A stretch of 64,000 nt of DNA from Syngnathus acus (lineage: Eukaryota > Chordata > Actinopteri > Syngnathiformes > Syngnathidae): assembly GCF_901709675.1 (NCBI RefSeq), contig NC_051091.1, positions 14,204,467-14,268,466 of the forward strand, read 5' to 3'. The position numbers and the translations under genes are program-made. Each line of letters starts with the position of its first letter. Position 1 is the first letter of the stretch. Of the stretch, positions 10,781-22,054 are shown piece after piece. A model generated the notes under the pieces. It saw only the letters and a list, made by a program, of their open reading frames with translations, ran no database searches and was not told the DNA's origin.

Positions 10781-11486
10781 AAAAAAAAAAAAAAAATTGG
10801 GTGCGTATTATACATGGGTACAGGCTTTTTTCCAGCATCAACATGCCATTTTTAGGGTGCGTATTATACATGGGGGCGCATTATACACGGAAAAAAACGG
10901 TAATCGCCAAATTTGAGTTCGGTGTGCGTGTGTCAGAGTTGGCGCGAGAGGTTTGCATGGCAAACTCGACAATAAGCTCAATCCTGAAAAACAAAGACTT
11001 TGATACAGTACGTATACTGTATGTTATCTTTCATTAGAATTTCTGCAGTTTTTTTTGTTTTTTGAAATTAAGAAAATGCTTTTGCCGTTTTCTTTCACAT
11101 CTTTGAAATGTTGTCTTTCATTGGTAAAAATAAAAAGAATGTTTTGATGTGCTTTTTTTTCCCCTCACAATTTAAAGATATCTTTTACTATTAGAATGAA
11201 ACACACAAGCGAGTTGCTACAGATACGGCAATACATTACCCAGCCTAGCCTACTCTATTAATTCAGTTTATTATTTACATTATTTATTTATACATTACCT
11301 ACTCACTTATTTATGCAGTTTATGGTGTAAAATAATGAAAAAATGCTTTAAAAAAGTGTTTTTTTGGCTTAGAACGGATCAAATTTTTTTCCATTTGTAA
11401 TGGGAAAACATGATTCCGAATTCGAACGATTCATTTCTCGAACAGCCTTCTGGAACGGGTTGTGGTCGAAAACCGAGGCTCCACTG
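9731..11486 (+). mobile_element. Tigger/pogo-like DNA transposon remnant
   Basis: Terminal inverted repeats read CAGTGGAGCCTCGGTTTTCG at the left and CGAAAACCGAGGCTCCACTG at the right, flanked by TA on both sides (9729-9730, 11487-11488). The N-terminal HTH part of a CENP-B/Tigger-like transposase survives: MPPKKQVAAVKLIMAKRG (9930), then in a shifted frame CKPVEF. After a nested element it continues with AKFEFGVRVSELAREVCMAN and STISSILKNKD (about 10905-11000). The catalytic part is absent. It lies inside the hAT relic 9242-12325. Confidence 0.8.
10022..10900 (+). mobile_element. TA-flanked miniature element nested in the Tigger-like exon
   Basis: Termini are CCGTTTTTTTCCGTGTATAATGC and its inverse, with TA at 10020-10021 and 10901-10902. 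Removing the element restores the Tigger HTH reading frame, which shows the order of insertion. Inside are a long poly(T) run (about 10107-10156), a poly(A)-rich stretch (10755-10797), and a SINE piece (10686-10757) in which most of the body is deleted. No coding capacity is visible. Confidence 0.8.
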
Positions 11487-11830
11487 TATTTACTTTTGAT
11501 TCACAGCCCCGCGTGAAGAATCGCTGTTGTGATGCCAGTTCAGCTTGGAGCTGCTTCACTTAATCAGCACGGTCACTCCCTGTTAGTTTGTCGTATGTGT
11601 TAGCATGTTTAGTCTGGTCGTGTCTCTTTAGGTTGAAATCCTTAAACAAGGATTCCTTTACAAATTAGACAAACACATTTGTCTTGATTTTCAGTGAAAA
11701 AATATTGTAATTCCCATTTCTCTTGAAAGCGACGACCCTAGATATGAACTTTCCTTGTTTTCTTTGCAGTCGCCATGGCAGAAATGAGCGGAGAGGGGTT
11801 TGCAGCACGGATGCAGACTGATAATGATGC

Positions 11831-12140
11831 AGCTCAGTGGCCTAGTGGTAGAGTGTCCGCCCTGAGACTGGAAGGTTGTGGGTTCAAACCCCGGCCGGGT
11901 CATACCAAAGACTATTAAAATGGGACCCATTGCCTCCCTGCTTGGCACTCAGCATTAAGGGTTGGAATTGGGGGGTTAGATCACCAACTGATTCCCGAGC
12001 GCGGCACCGCTGCTGCTCACTGCTCCCCTCTCCCCCAGGGGATGGATTAAAATCATACGGGGATGGGTTAAATGCAGAGGACAGATTTCACCACACCCAG
12101 GTGTGTGTGTGACGATCATTGGGACTTTAATCTTTTTTTA
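11831..12140 (+). mobile_element. tRNA-headed SINE (V-SINE-like)
   Basis: It opens AGCTCAGTGGCCTAGTGG (box A), then GGGTTCAAACCCCGG (box B), the GGGATGGGTTAAATGCAGAG body and a GTGTGTGACGATCATTGGGA end with a T-rich tail. It is close in sequence to the copy at 20922-21236, so both look recent. It interrupts the hAT relic. Confidence 0.85.
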
Positions 12141-12479
12141 ATCTATAATTAAAGTGGTGCTGCCACCCTTTGGTGAAAGGAGGAATTACAGTTTCAAGTT
12201 TCATGATTTTTTTTTTCTATTCAGTTTGACAGTGCAGGCGGGCCATAAATAATACATTATAAAACCGAAGCTGCGGGCCGTATGAAATCTGACCGGGGGC
12301 CGGATTTGGCCCGCGGGCCGGATTTTTTGGTCAAAAAACTAATTCCAAAACACATAAAACCTTGTATTTCAGTGCTTTATTTCTTCAGCTCTATGTTTGA
12401 CATCTACCTGCAGTTGTGATTACATGTTCTGAGTACCAAAATAAATATTTAAAAACGTCAGAAGAAACAAGCCCGTCGT

Positions 12480-12818
12480 CATGGAAACGAAGGTCAGTAT
12501 CAAGGCTTCGTTCGTGTGTCACGTGACGTACCGCCGGGTCGCGCCGGAAATGACGCAAAACAGACGACCCCCCCCCCCCCCCCTCTTAAAACCGACTTTG
12601 GGAGGACGCAACCTGTGAATTTGGACACAGAGAGAGTGTTTGTTGACTGCAGTCAACGCCTTCCCGTGCCGGCTGTAGTCACGTGGCTGTCACACAAGAC
12701 TTGCGTTTACAAACGCAGTGGATGCATGTTTATTTTTCACCTTCCAAACCAAGATTTGCTTCACTCGATTATTGCGGAAATAGGTTTTCAAACGCCCAAC
12801 ATTTCACACCACGGTAAG
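12480..12818 (+). promoter_or_regulatory. CpG-rich block with CRE, E-box and ETS-like motifs ending in a splice donor; candidate first exon
   Basis: This block is not a recognised repeat and is richer in CpG than its surroundings. It holds a CACGTG E-box next to a TGACGT CRE-like site (about 12520), a GCCGGAAATGACG ETS/CRE-like site, and a C run at 12570-12583. At 12818 a strong donor (CACG|GTAAGC) ends it. No TATA box is evident. The frame through it (MFIFHLPNQDLLHSIIAEIG, from 12726) matches nothing I know. It could be the promoter and 5' exon of ano10, whose start-codon exon lies 20 kb downstream, or of an unrelated transcript. Confidence 0.4.
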
Positions 12819-13133
12819 CCCAAATGATATTTCTTTTATATTTCTTGATATATTAGTGCACGACAGGTAACTTAACTTGCGCTGTGTCCGAATGTGCACA
12901 CTATTTCCTATATTGGTGATTTTGACATGCCCGAATGGCCAGTGAGCATAGTTGTAGACTGCGGTCAAGCCAGCCGTCTTTCGTTTTCTCGTGGTTAAGC
13001 CAGCCGATCCCCCCAAAAAATGTGTACTCTTATTTCAGGCGTTGCGGTAAAAGAGAGCGAAACATAAAAAGAGCTGTACGATAGCACTTAAACGGCGTAA
13101 AAGAGCAAAGGGAGCAGTGCGATAGCATTAAAG

Positions 13134-13902
13134 TAGGGGTGTAACGATTCATCGATACACATCGATTAATCGATATAATGCTCTACGATTTATTGGCATC
13201 GATGCTAAACGTAAACATCGATTTATATCGCCGTGTTTGACCTCTGACATTAGACGCGACTTTATTTTGAAATCCAGTTCATTGTTGCTTGCTTCCTCTT
13301 TCCGGGAGCAGTACGCGGCGTGCTGTGTTGTGAGCAGAGCAGGCACGTGAAAGGGGAGCCGACAACTACGCGGCTCCTGGGCTGGTGCTATGGCTAGTGT
13401 CCAAGAAGACGAGGAAATTCGCTCCCCTTTGGGCTTCAAGTCATTCGTTTGGAAGCACTTTGGATTCCAAAGAAAAGATGGCTCAACGGACAATTAAAAT
13501 TATTGTAAATAAATAGTTCAGTAATGCACTTTAAAGTTAATGGTATTCCAAAAAAAGAAAGAATATTCATTTTTCTTTACTTATATGAGAAAAAATATAG
13601 GAATTCGATAAAGTTCAGTGTTAAAATAAGCACTTTGTATACTACAATACTCTTGTAATTTCCTAAATAAAGAGTTTGCAGTACCTTGTTGATTTTGCGT
13701 ATGAATTATTATAAATCAGGATATTGTTCTATATTTTTTATTTAAAAAAAAATAAAATAAAAAATATCGATCGTGGAGCACTATATCGTGATGTATCGTG
13801 AATGAATCACAGCAGGCTTTAAGATATCGGCAATAATCGTATCGTGATCCTTTGTATCGATATGATATCGTATCGTGACAAAACCCGCGATTTACACCCC
13901 TA
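13134..13902 (+). mobile_element. hAT miniature element with BED-exon relic and 8-bp target duplication
   Basis: Termini are TAGGGGTGTAACGATTC and ACACCCCTA. The flanks carry an exact 8-bp duplication, CATTAAAG (13126-13133 and 13903-13910). Inside, a frame from 13390 reads MASVQEDEEIRSPLG then FKSFVWKHFGFQRKDG and stops. That is the opening of a BED zinc finger, cut before its Cys pair. A minus-strand frame at 13149-13493 is the antisense shadow. The rest is AT-rich filler rich in ATCGAT. Length is 769 bp. Confidence 0.9.
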
Positions 13903-14114
13903 CATTAAAGGCATCCGGTTATCAAAATAAAAACTTAAAATTCAGAATATCCGTGTTGAATGTTAGTCATTTTTCAAATTAAAAAATGTGTGATAGCATG
14001 TAAAGACATCGGGTTTTCAAAATAAAAGACAGCAATTTGTAATATTTCAAAATGAAAAATGCGTTATTGACATTCACAATTAAAATAGCCTCAGCAATGT
14101 GTTTTAATATAATT

Positions 14115-14303
14115 GGTTCACATGACCTCAGGGCTCTTGAGCAGAAACACTAATATTTTTTCATGAATCACAAATTCATTAAAAATAGGATTCAAATGAG
14201 ATTATAAAACATGTATCTCATCCAGCCCATTTGGGATTATCATCCTAGACAGTTCGGGGCCAATCGGTCACATGACCTAGGAGCTATTGAGCTAAAATGC
14301 TAA
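14115..14303 (+). repeat. Left part of a tandem array of about 150-bp units
   Basis: One to two units with GGTCACATGACCTAGGAGC and TATTGAGCTAAAATGCTAA are visible. The array resumes at 18870 after a transposon insertion. Confidence 0.75.
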
Positions 14304-14429
14304 TACAGTAATCCCTCGTTTATCGCTAATTGGTTCCAAGACCACCTGCGATAGGTGACAATCCGGGAAGTAGTGTCACACTCTCATTTTTAACATGCAT
14401 ACATTTTTTGTACATCAACAAATGTACAA

Positions 14430-17400
14430 GACTGTCTCAGAAAAACTCCTCTCCAGCACCCCTGAATAGACCTTACCAGGGAGGCTGAGGAGCGTGATTC
14501 CCCTGTAATTGGAACACACCCTCCGGTCACCCTTCTTAAAGATGGGGGAACCACCACCCCAGTCTGCCAATCCAGAGGCACTGTCCCCGATGTCCACGCA
14601 ATGTTGTAGAGGTGTGTCAGCCATGACAGCCCCACAACATCCAGAGCCCTTAAGAACTCTGGGCGGATCTCATCCACCCCCGGGGCCTTCCACCGAGGAG
14701 TTTTTTAACTACCTCAGTGACTTCGATCCCAGAGATTGGAGAGTCTGTAACACCTTTTTGTTTTTGACAGTGCTTACAGTAATTTAGATAATGGACCAGT
14801 TCTAAGTTCGGCTATATTTGTAGTGGTGATAGAATAAGCAAATAAATGACCACAGACTAAGTTTTGAATTGAACTGCCGGCTTATTTTAGTAGAGAAATT
14901 AGTTGACATACAATAGACATACAATTTACATTTAAACTCAACGTTAGTTGAAGAAAATAATTTCCCTTTCAATTAAACTTTTCAGTTTAAGGAATTTTAG
15001 TTTCAACCCGGGTTGTTTTATTAATTCTAAGGTTCAATCTGTTTAGTTACCTCACTTTGTGTTGTTTGAATAACATTCAGTACAGGTAAGTAATTAAAAA
15101 GTAATAGTAAATCTAAATTTAGTTCAGTTAAAGCCACTTTTAAATTCCCACCATTTCACTGATTTTGTTCAAACCAATCAATATTTCAATAACACCATTA
15201 CAGCATCATCACATATATAGTTCACAAAAATAAAAGTGACAAAATGTACAAAACTCAAAACAATTCAGCAAAAGACTGAACGACTTTCAATATCTAAATG
15301 TCTCTATATCCTTTCAGTTGGCTTCTCCTGATTTTCCTGAATAGTCAGTCAATCCTTTCCGAATCCACTTCGGTGTAGCAGGGAAAAAATGGATAGATCC
15401 TACCAGGTTCGATGAACAACGTCCAGCGAGTGCTCTCCGCTCCTGCTTGAGAGACAATTCAAAGGCCTCTTTGGTGGCTCGCCATCTTGCGACTCGCACA
15501 AGAAATCAGCTTCGTTATTAGTTCAGATGTTTCTGAACCAACTCTCGTGAATCAAGTCCCGTTCCGCACTTCGTGCATCACCAAGGTGAAAAGAAAGTTT
15601 GAAAACAGAAAAACAAGTCCATCAAATACAAAAAAAACTTTATATAATCCTGTTTCACTCTCTCTCTTCCCTTTAGTTTAACGTAATTACTCCTGTATTT
15701 AGTCGTCATTCGGAAAAGAAACGGCGGGAAAAAAAGTAGAGTTTGCATTTTTGGTCACATGGGTCTTTTCATTACGTCATCATGTCTCCTTCAAAATAAA
15801 AGTGAATGTTCACACTTTTATCATTTTAACAAATACAAAACATTAATAAAATAATGAATTTGTATTGTTTTAATAATTTACATGCTTTTAATCTGTGTTG
15901 GTCTGTCTAGAAGATATTTACAATGTACTTTCTTTACGACTGTTTTTATTAAAAGGCTCTTATTTTACAAGGCTATGTTAACCTGGGTTACAAGTCCGCC
16001 TCAGAGTCCCCAGGCCCTGCTTCCACAATGGAAGGCGTGTAGGTGGAATTGAGGAGGTCTTCGAAGTATTCTCCCCACCAACTCACGACGTCCCGAGTCG
16101 AGGTCAGCAGCACGCCATCCCCACTGTAAACAGTGTTGACGTTGCACTGCTTCCCCCTCCTGAGACGCCGGATGGTGGACCAGAATTTCCTCGAAGCCGT
16201 CCGGAAGTCATTCTCCATGGCCTCGACAAACTCCTCCCACGCCCGGGTTTTTGCCTCAGCAACCGCCGAAACCGCGTTCCGCTTGGCCATCCGGTACCTG
16301 TCAGCTGCCTCCGGAGTCCCGCAGGCCAAAACGGCCCGATAGGACTCCTTCTTCAGCTTGACGGCATCCCTTACCGCCGTTGTCCACCAGCGGGTTCGGT
16401 GATTGCCGCCATGACAGGCACCAACGACCTTACGGCCACAGCTCCGGTCGGCTGCCTCAACAATGGAGGCGCGGAACATGGTCCACTTGGACTCAATGTC
16501 CCCCGCCTCCCCCGGGACGTGGGAAAAGCTCTGCCGGAGGTGGGAGTTGAAGCTCTTCCTGACAGGGGATTCTGCCAGACGTTCCCAGCAGACCCTCACA
16601 GAGCGTTTGGGTCTGCCAGGTCGGACCGGCATCTTCCCCACCATAGGAGCCAACCCACCACCAGGTGATGATCAGTTGACAGCTCCGCCCCTCTCTTCGC
16701 CCGAGTGTCCAAAACATGCGGCCGCAAATCCGATGACACGACTACAAAGTCGATTATCGAACTGCGGCCTAGGGTGTCCTGGTGCCAAGTGCACACATGG
16801 ACACCCTTATGTTTGAACATGGTGTTCATTATAGAAAATCCGTGTCGAGCACAGAAGTCCAATAATAGAAGACCGCTCGGATTCAGATCGGGGGGGCCGT
16901 TCCTCCCAATCACGCCCTTCCAGGTCTCACTGTCATTGCCCATGTGAGCATTGAAGTCACCCAGTAGAACGATGGAGTCCCCAGAAGGAGCGCTCTCCAG
17001 CACTTCCTCCAGGGACTCCAAGAAGGGTGGGTACTCTGAGCTGCCGTTTGGTGTATAGACACAAACAACAGTCAGGACCCGTCCCCCCACCCGAAGGCAG
17101 AGGGAGGCTACCCTCTCGTTCACCGGGGTGAACCCCAATGTGCAGGCGCCCAGCCGGGGGGCAATAAGTATACCCACACCTGCTCGACGCCTCTCACCGT
17201 GGGCAACTGCAGAGTGGAAGAGAGTCCAGCCCCTCTCGAGAGGGCTTGTACCGGAACCCAAACTGTGCGTGGAGGCAAGTCCGACTATGTCTAGTCGGAA
17301 CTTTTCTGCCTCGCACACCAGCTCGGGCTCCTTTCCACATTCCATGTCCCAAGAGCCAGCTTCTGCAGCCGGGGATCAGACCGCCAAGGTCCCTGCCTTT

Positions 17401-17780
17401 GGCCGCCGCCCAGCTTACACTGCACCCGACCCCTTTGGCCCCTCCAACATGTGGTGAGCCCATGGGAAGGGGGACCCATGGTTCCTTTTCAGGCTGTGGC
17501 CGGACGGGCCCCATGGGCGAAGGCCCGGCCACCAGACGCTCGCCTTCGAGCCCCGCCTCCGGGCCTGGCTCCAGAGGGGGGCCCCGGTGACCCGCGTCCG
17601 GGCGAGGGAAAACGAAATCCATTTATGTTATTCATCATAAGGGGCTTGTGTGAGCCGTGCTTTGTCTGGCCCCTCACCTAGGACCCGTTTGCCATGGGTG
17701 ACCCTACCAGGGGCATGAAGCCCCAGACAACATGGCTCCTAGGATCATAGGGGCACGCAAACCCCTCCACCACGATAAGG
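14430..17780 (-). pseudogene. Rex3 (RTE-clade) LINE, minus strand, lacking the RT C-terminus and split by a solo LTR
   Basis: The minus strand carries the endonuclease (about 17345-16596: [37 protein letters not shown]) and the linker plus first RT region down to about 14745. The polymerase palm with its FADD motif and the ATGG tail are missing. A 1.25-kb solo LTR splits it. Compared with the full copy at 57860-61207 it has scattered stops and one short deletion. The 5' end stops a few bases short of the family start. Long plus-strand frames here are antisense shadows. Confidence 0.85.
14746..15992. mobile_element. Solo LTR with 4-bp target duplication, inside the Rex3 copy
   Basis: The insert begins TGTAACACC and ends GGGTTACA, a TG..CA pair with short inverted ends. 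The duplication AGTC lies at both edges (14742-14745, 15993-15996). Removing insert and one AGTC restores the Rex3 sequence exactly as in the full copy. Length is 1247 bp, with no coding frame of note. This fits a solo LTR left by recombination between the two LTRs of an element; Gypsy-type is most likely from the ends, but this is not proven. Confidence 0.85.
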
Positions 17781-17886
17781 TCAAGAGTCAGCTTTATTGT
17801 CAATTCCTTCATGCTAAGACACACAAAGAAACCCCTATCCCACGGTGACGAGACACAGTACACGATTAACATACAAGTAAACTTCG
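17781..17886 (-). mobile_element. L2-type LINE 3' end fragment
   Basis: The sequence TCAGCTTTATTGTCAATTCC and the CACGGTGACGAGACACAGTA stretch match the 3' UTR of the LINEs at 44338 and 61467. Only about 100 bp remain, a severely 5'-truncated copy. Confidence 0.7.
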
Positions 17887-18226
17887 CCAGTGACGAGGGC
17901 AAAAAGACGATCAATGGATTTAATGAATTGGAGTGACACAGATGGTTTTATAAACGTGTTATTTATGTAATAGTTATTTGAATAACTCTGAATGTTATGT
18001 CAGGCCCGTTCTCAGCTCATTTATGTTTATGTCACGTTAGCATACCTATCGTTTAGCCTGTTGTTGCTCGTTCATGTCTGTTCTTGGTGTTGGATTTTGT
18101 CGAATAAATGTCCCCCAAAATGCGATTTATACTCCGGAGCGACTTATATGTTTTTTTTCACGTTATTGTGCATTTTATGGCTAATGCGACCTATGTTCCG
18201 GAGCGCCTTTTAGTCCGAAAAATACG
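17887..18226 (+). mobile_element. Family A miniature element, right half
   Basis: It matches 290-655 and 45480-45975 and ends in the terminus TTAGTCCGAAAAATACGGT. A TA-rich microsatellite (18227-18270) follows, then a short piece of a CAGGGATGAG-type hAT (18290-18332). Confidence 0.7.
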
Positions 18227-18869
18227 GTGTGTATATATATATATATATATATCTATATATATATATATCATCCCTCCCTCCCCCAGACCCCCGGCTACTT
18301 TTCAGTGTTTTTTCACATTTGCCATTCTCATCCCTGATATTAAACCATATAAGTGCATGTTATCATTAGAACATTAAATAATAGTTTCAAACATGTAAAT
18401 ACTATATCAATAGTGTAAATGACATACAGAAAATAATGTATAAATATTATAAATATAAATATGATACATGTGTGCGTGTGCGTAACATGTAGATGTAGCT
18501 AAAGTATACATACTTTAAATGTTTTGAGAACTCTTGTTATTATTATAACTTTTTATAACAAGGTACAAGTGTGCATACTGTAAATGTTTTTATAACTTAT
18601 AAAAAAAATATAACAAGGTTTAATACTGTAAATGTGTTTTTAGAACTCATTATTATTATTATAACATCCTTTTTTATAACAAGGTACAAGTGTACCTACT
18701 GCAATTGTGTGGGTACTCTGCCTTCTGCTGGCGTGGGGGCAACTTTCGTGCCATAATTCCTCAATTCAGAATTTTTATTCCGAAATTTTGATTTTTTTTT
18801 GGAGGGAAATAATCTGCAATGTACCGAATCTGTGATAAATGAACCGCCATTTAGCCAGGTATTACTGTA

Positions 18870-19480
18870 TTTAGCAATTGAGTTAAAATGCAAATTTTTA
18901 CAGTAATAAAATCATTAAAAATATTTCAAACATTGGAATGAAAATCTAAGAGGTGTATCTCAACCAACCCATGTAGGACTATCACATAATCTAGGAGCTA
19001 TTGAGTGAAAATGCTCTTATTTACAGTAATGAATTCATTAAAAATATTTGAAGCATGCCTGCTCCCACCGTGGGGACTAGCGGTATAGAAAATGGATGGA
19101 TGGAGGTGGATCTCAACCAAGCCATGTGGGACTATCATCCTACAATGTTTGGGGTCAAACGGTCACATGACCTAGGAGCTATTGAGCTAAAATGCAAATT
19201 TTCACAGTAATAAATTTATTAAAAATATTTGAAGCATTGGAACGAAATTCTAAAAAGTGTAGCTCAACCAGCCCGTGTGGGGCTATCATCCTTCACAGTT
19301 TGGGGTCAAAAGGTCGCATGACCCTGGGAGCTATTGAGCTAAAATGCTAATATTTACAGTTATAAATTCAATAAAAATATTTGAAAAATTGGATTAACAT
19401 TTTTAGAGGTGTATCTTAACCAGCCCTTGTGGGAGTATTCTGCAATGTTTGGGGTCAAAAGATTACATGACATAGGAGAG
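18870..19480 (+). repeat. Right part of the 150-bp tandem array
   Basis: About four units, each with AAAATGC(T/A)AAT, TTTACAGTAATAAATTCATT, ATCTCAACCAGCCC and GGTCACATGACCTAGGAGC. It continues the array cut at 14303. A SINE tail is inserted in one unit at 19055-19106. Confidence 0.75.
19055..19106 (+). mobile_element. SINE 3' tail ending in ATGG repeats
   Basis: The short insert reads CCACCGTGGGGACTAGCGG then TATAGAAAATGGATGGATGG. This is the 3' end of a SINE that shares the ATGG tail of Rex3, as expected if Rex3 enzymes mobilise it. Confidence 0.6.
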
Positions 19481-19483
19481 GCA

Positions 19484-20705
19484 GAGGGGGTTGTTAATCA
19501 CTTTCAGCTGCATTCGTGTTGATGGAATTAACAACAGGTGCACTGGAGGGGCAACAACGAGATGGTCCCCAAAACAGTACTGATTTTGCAGGTGGAGGCC
19601 ATTTCAAGTTCCTCCCTCTTGATCATTTTTAACTGTTTTTCCACAAGTGTTGGCTTTAGCTAGAGTCATTATCACGACTGGGAGCATGAGGCAATTTCTT
19701 AACTCTCCTGAAGTTGCGCAGATTGTCCAACTCCTCCAGGATGGCCCATCCATGCGTGCTGTTGCAAGAAGATTTCATGTGTCTCCCAGGACAATCTCCA
19801 GAGCAAGGAGGAGATTCCAGGAGACAGGCAGGTACTCTAGGAGAGCTGGACAGGGCCGTAGACGGTCCTCATTCCATCAGCAGGACCAATATATGCTGCT
19901 TTGTGCTAGGAGGAACAGGTTGAGCACTGCCCGAGCCCTACAGAATGACCTCCAGCAGGTTACTGGTGTGAATGTCTCTGCCCAAACAGTCAGAAACAGA
20001 CTTCACGAGGGTGGCCTCAGTGTTACCCTGAGCACCTGTGAAAGGGTCTGGAGAAACCAAGGAGAGCGCTATGATGCCTGCAACATCATTCAGCATGACC
20101 GGTTCGGTGGTGGGTCAGTGATGGTCTGGGGAGGCATTTCCATGGAGGGATGAACAGACTTCTACAGGCTAGAGAACTGCAGTCTGACTGCCATTAGGTA
20201 TCGGGATGAAATCCTTGCACCCATGGCCAGACCCTACGCTGGTGCAGTAGGTCCTGGGTTCCTCCTGATCCACAATGCCCGGCCTGTTGTGGCAAGAGTA
20301 TCAGTATCTGGAGGATGAAGGAATTGACACAATTGAATGGCCCTCATGACCACCTGATCTTAACCCGATAGAACATCTCTGGCACATTAGGAGCACGCCG
20401 CGACGTTGTCAACATGCATACAAACACGTGGGGGCCACAAAAAATATCGAAAAGAATTTTGAGTTACAGAAATTGAATTTAGGCAAAATGGACGAGCCTG
20501 CCACATCATTTTTTACTTTGATTTTTGGGGTGTCTATATACTGAGCCCTCTGTAGGCTGAAAACTTTTATTTCCATCAAAAAATGTGGCATTCTTTTGTT
20601 CCTGAGACATTAAACTGTCCATATGAGTATAGATATCCAATTTTATTTTTCACCATTGAAATCTGATGTGTTTTAAAAGTGTTCCTTTAATTTTTTTGAG
20701 CAGTG
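19484..20705 (+). pseudogene. Degraded Tc1-type transposon
   Basis: A frame from 19647 to 20153 encodes the Tc1 HTH domains ([36 protein letters not shown]) and reaches [15 protein letters not shown] before a stop. Part of the region between DNA-binding and catalytic domains is deleted, and the downstream catalytic part has several stops (still recognisable near 20340 as PDLNPIEHLW-like codons). The right terminus reads AATTTTTTTGAGCAGTG before TA (20706). The left terminus is gone. It is a different Tc1 family from the intact copies at 21973 and 37026. Confidence 0.8.
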
Positions 20706-20707
20706 TA

Positions 20708-21880
20708 TATACCGTATTTTTCGGACTAAATGTCGCTCCGGGATATAGGTCCCATTAGCCATAAAATGCACAATAACGTGAAAAAAAACATATATAAGTC
20801 GCTCCGGAGTACAAGTCGCATTTTGGGGGAAATTTATTCGACAAAATCCAACAGACATGAACGAGCAACAACAGGCTAAACTCAAATAACTATTACATAA
20901 ATAACACTTTTATAAAACCATCTCAGTGGCCTAGTGGTAGAGTGTCCGCCCTGAGACTGGAAGGTTGTGGGTTCAAACCCCGGCCGGGTCATACCAAAGA
21001 CTATAAAAATGGGACCCATTGCCTCCCTGCTTGGCACTCAGCATTAAGGGTTGGAATTGGGGGGTTAGATCACCAACTGATTCCCGAGCGCGGCACCGCT
21101 GCTGCTCACTGCTCCCCTCTCCCCCAGGGGATGGATTAAAATCACACGGGGATGGGTTAAATGCAGAGGACAAATTTCACCACACCCAGGTGTGTGTGTG
21201 ACGATCATTGGGACTTTAACTTTTAACTTTAACTTTATCTATCACTCCAATTCATTAAATCAATCGATCGTCCTTTATGGAAACGATGCCGCGTATGCGC
21301 TGCGCCGCTGACGTCTAAATATTCTAAATATTCCACAGACCCATATAACGATATATAAAGTATATATCACATAACTATCATATAAACAACAATATTATCA
21401 AACCATCTGTGTCACTCCAAATCATTAAATCCATCGATCAAATTCCTCATCCTTTGTCAAAAACGCAGCGCGTGCGCCCTGACGTCAGCCTCGTCATTAT
21501 TCCACAGATCTAGTATATAACTATATTATAGCGTTAACAAAGTACAAGGAAAGACGTGGGTTTGGTAAACGAAGAGTTCAACGAGCCAACAAGTACTGAA
21601 CTGTAACGATAAAAACATATACAAGTTGCTATACGAAATAAAATATATCAAATAACTATAACATAAATAGTTCACCACCACACGGCCCCAAGCACCGGCG
21701 TGGACTTCCAGGTGTGTGGCGGCGTGGACTTCCATCCCCAGAGGTGGCACTTCCAGCCACGGAGGTGGAAGAGAGCTCCATAGAATAGGACCGGGCGTGC
21801 GTAAAAGCCATGTCCGAGCCCCATCCACCGTCTCCGAACAGCCACCCGGTATATATACTATCTGCAGACAGCACAGAACA
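20708..21880 (-). mobile_element. Family A element, reverse orientation, with SINE insertion
   Basis: It starts ACCGTATTTTTCGGACTAAA at the left and carries, in reverse, the same blocks as 43449-45975, including one unit of the 117-bp repeat (about 21710-21850). A SINE interrupts it at 20922-21236. Two near-repeats of the block around CCATCGATC / TTATTCCACAGA lie within. Confidence 0.7.
20922..21236 (+). mobile_element. tRNA-headed SINE (V-SINE-like)
   Basis: It is complete from CAGTGGCCTAGTGGTAGAG to GACGATCATTGGGACTTTAA with a short ACTTTA-repeat tail. It is inserted in family A next to ATCT, which recurs after the tail (possible short target duplication). It is nearly identical in sequence to 11831-12140. 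Confidence 0.85.
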
Positions 21881-22054
21881 TAGTTACCATATTTTCCGCA
21901 CTATTAAGCGCACTTAAAAACTTAAAATCTACTCAAAAAACCACAGTGCGCCTTATCATGCAGAGCCTTATACAGTGCCTTGCGAAAGTATTCGGCCCCC
22001 TTGAACCTTTCAACATTTCGCGACATTTCAGGCTTCAAACATAAAGATATAAAA

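Larger units (their letters stand above)
9242..12325 (-). mobile_element. hAT relic with BED-finger exon (minus strand), heavily interrupted
   Basis: The left end is CAGGGGTGTCCAAACTTTTT, a typical hAT terminus. At the right, GGCCCGCGGGCCGG continues the family but the final terminus is lost. On the minus strand from 11774 the decayed frame reads MATAKKTRKV, then FQEKWELQYFF and CVCLICK, the start of a BED-type finger as in GTF2IRD2/ZBED-like hAT transposases; stops and frameshifts break it. A Tigger-like element (9731-11486) and a SINE (11831-12140) sit inside. It is dead. Confidence 0.65.
14306..18867 (+). mobile_element. TA-flanked element (TIR CAGTAATCCCTCG), split by later insertions
   Basis: The left arm (14306-14427) starts CAGTAATCCCTCGTTTATCGC after TA. 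The right arm (about 18333-18867) ends GGTATTACTG before TA. The two arms match the two ends of the element at 26252-28968 in inverted order, including the stretch TAAGTGCATGTTATCATTAG. The middle (about 14428-18332) is later insertions. The element holds no coding sequence of its own. The TA duplication and TIR suggest a mariner/Tigger-type miniature element. Confidence 0.75.

Noticed and set aside
10218-10916. 232-codon frame in the nested miniature element
   Set aside because: It runs through poly(A) and a SINE fragment; the sequence has no family resemblance.
20922-21000. tRNA-like sequence with A and B boxes
   Set aside because: It is followed by the SINE body and tail and recurs at several sites; it is a SINE head, not a tRNA gene.
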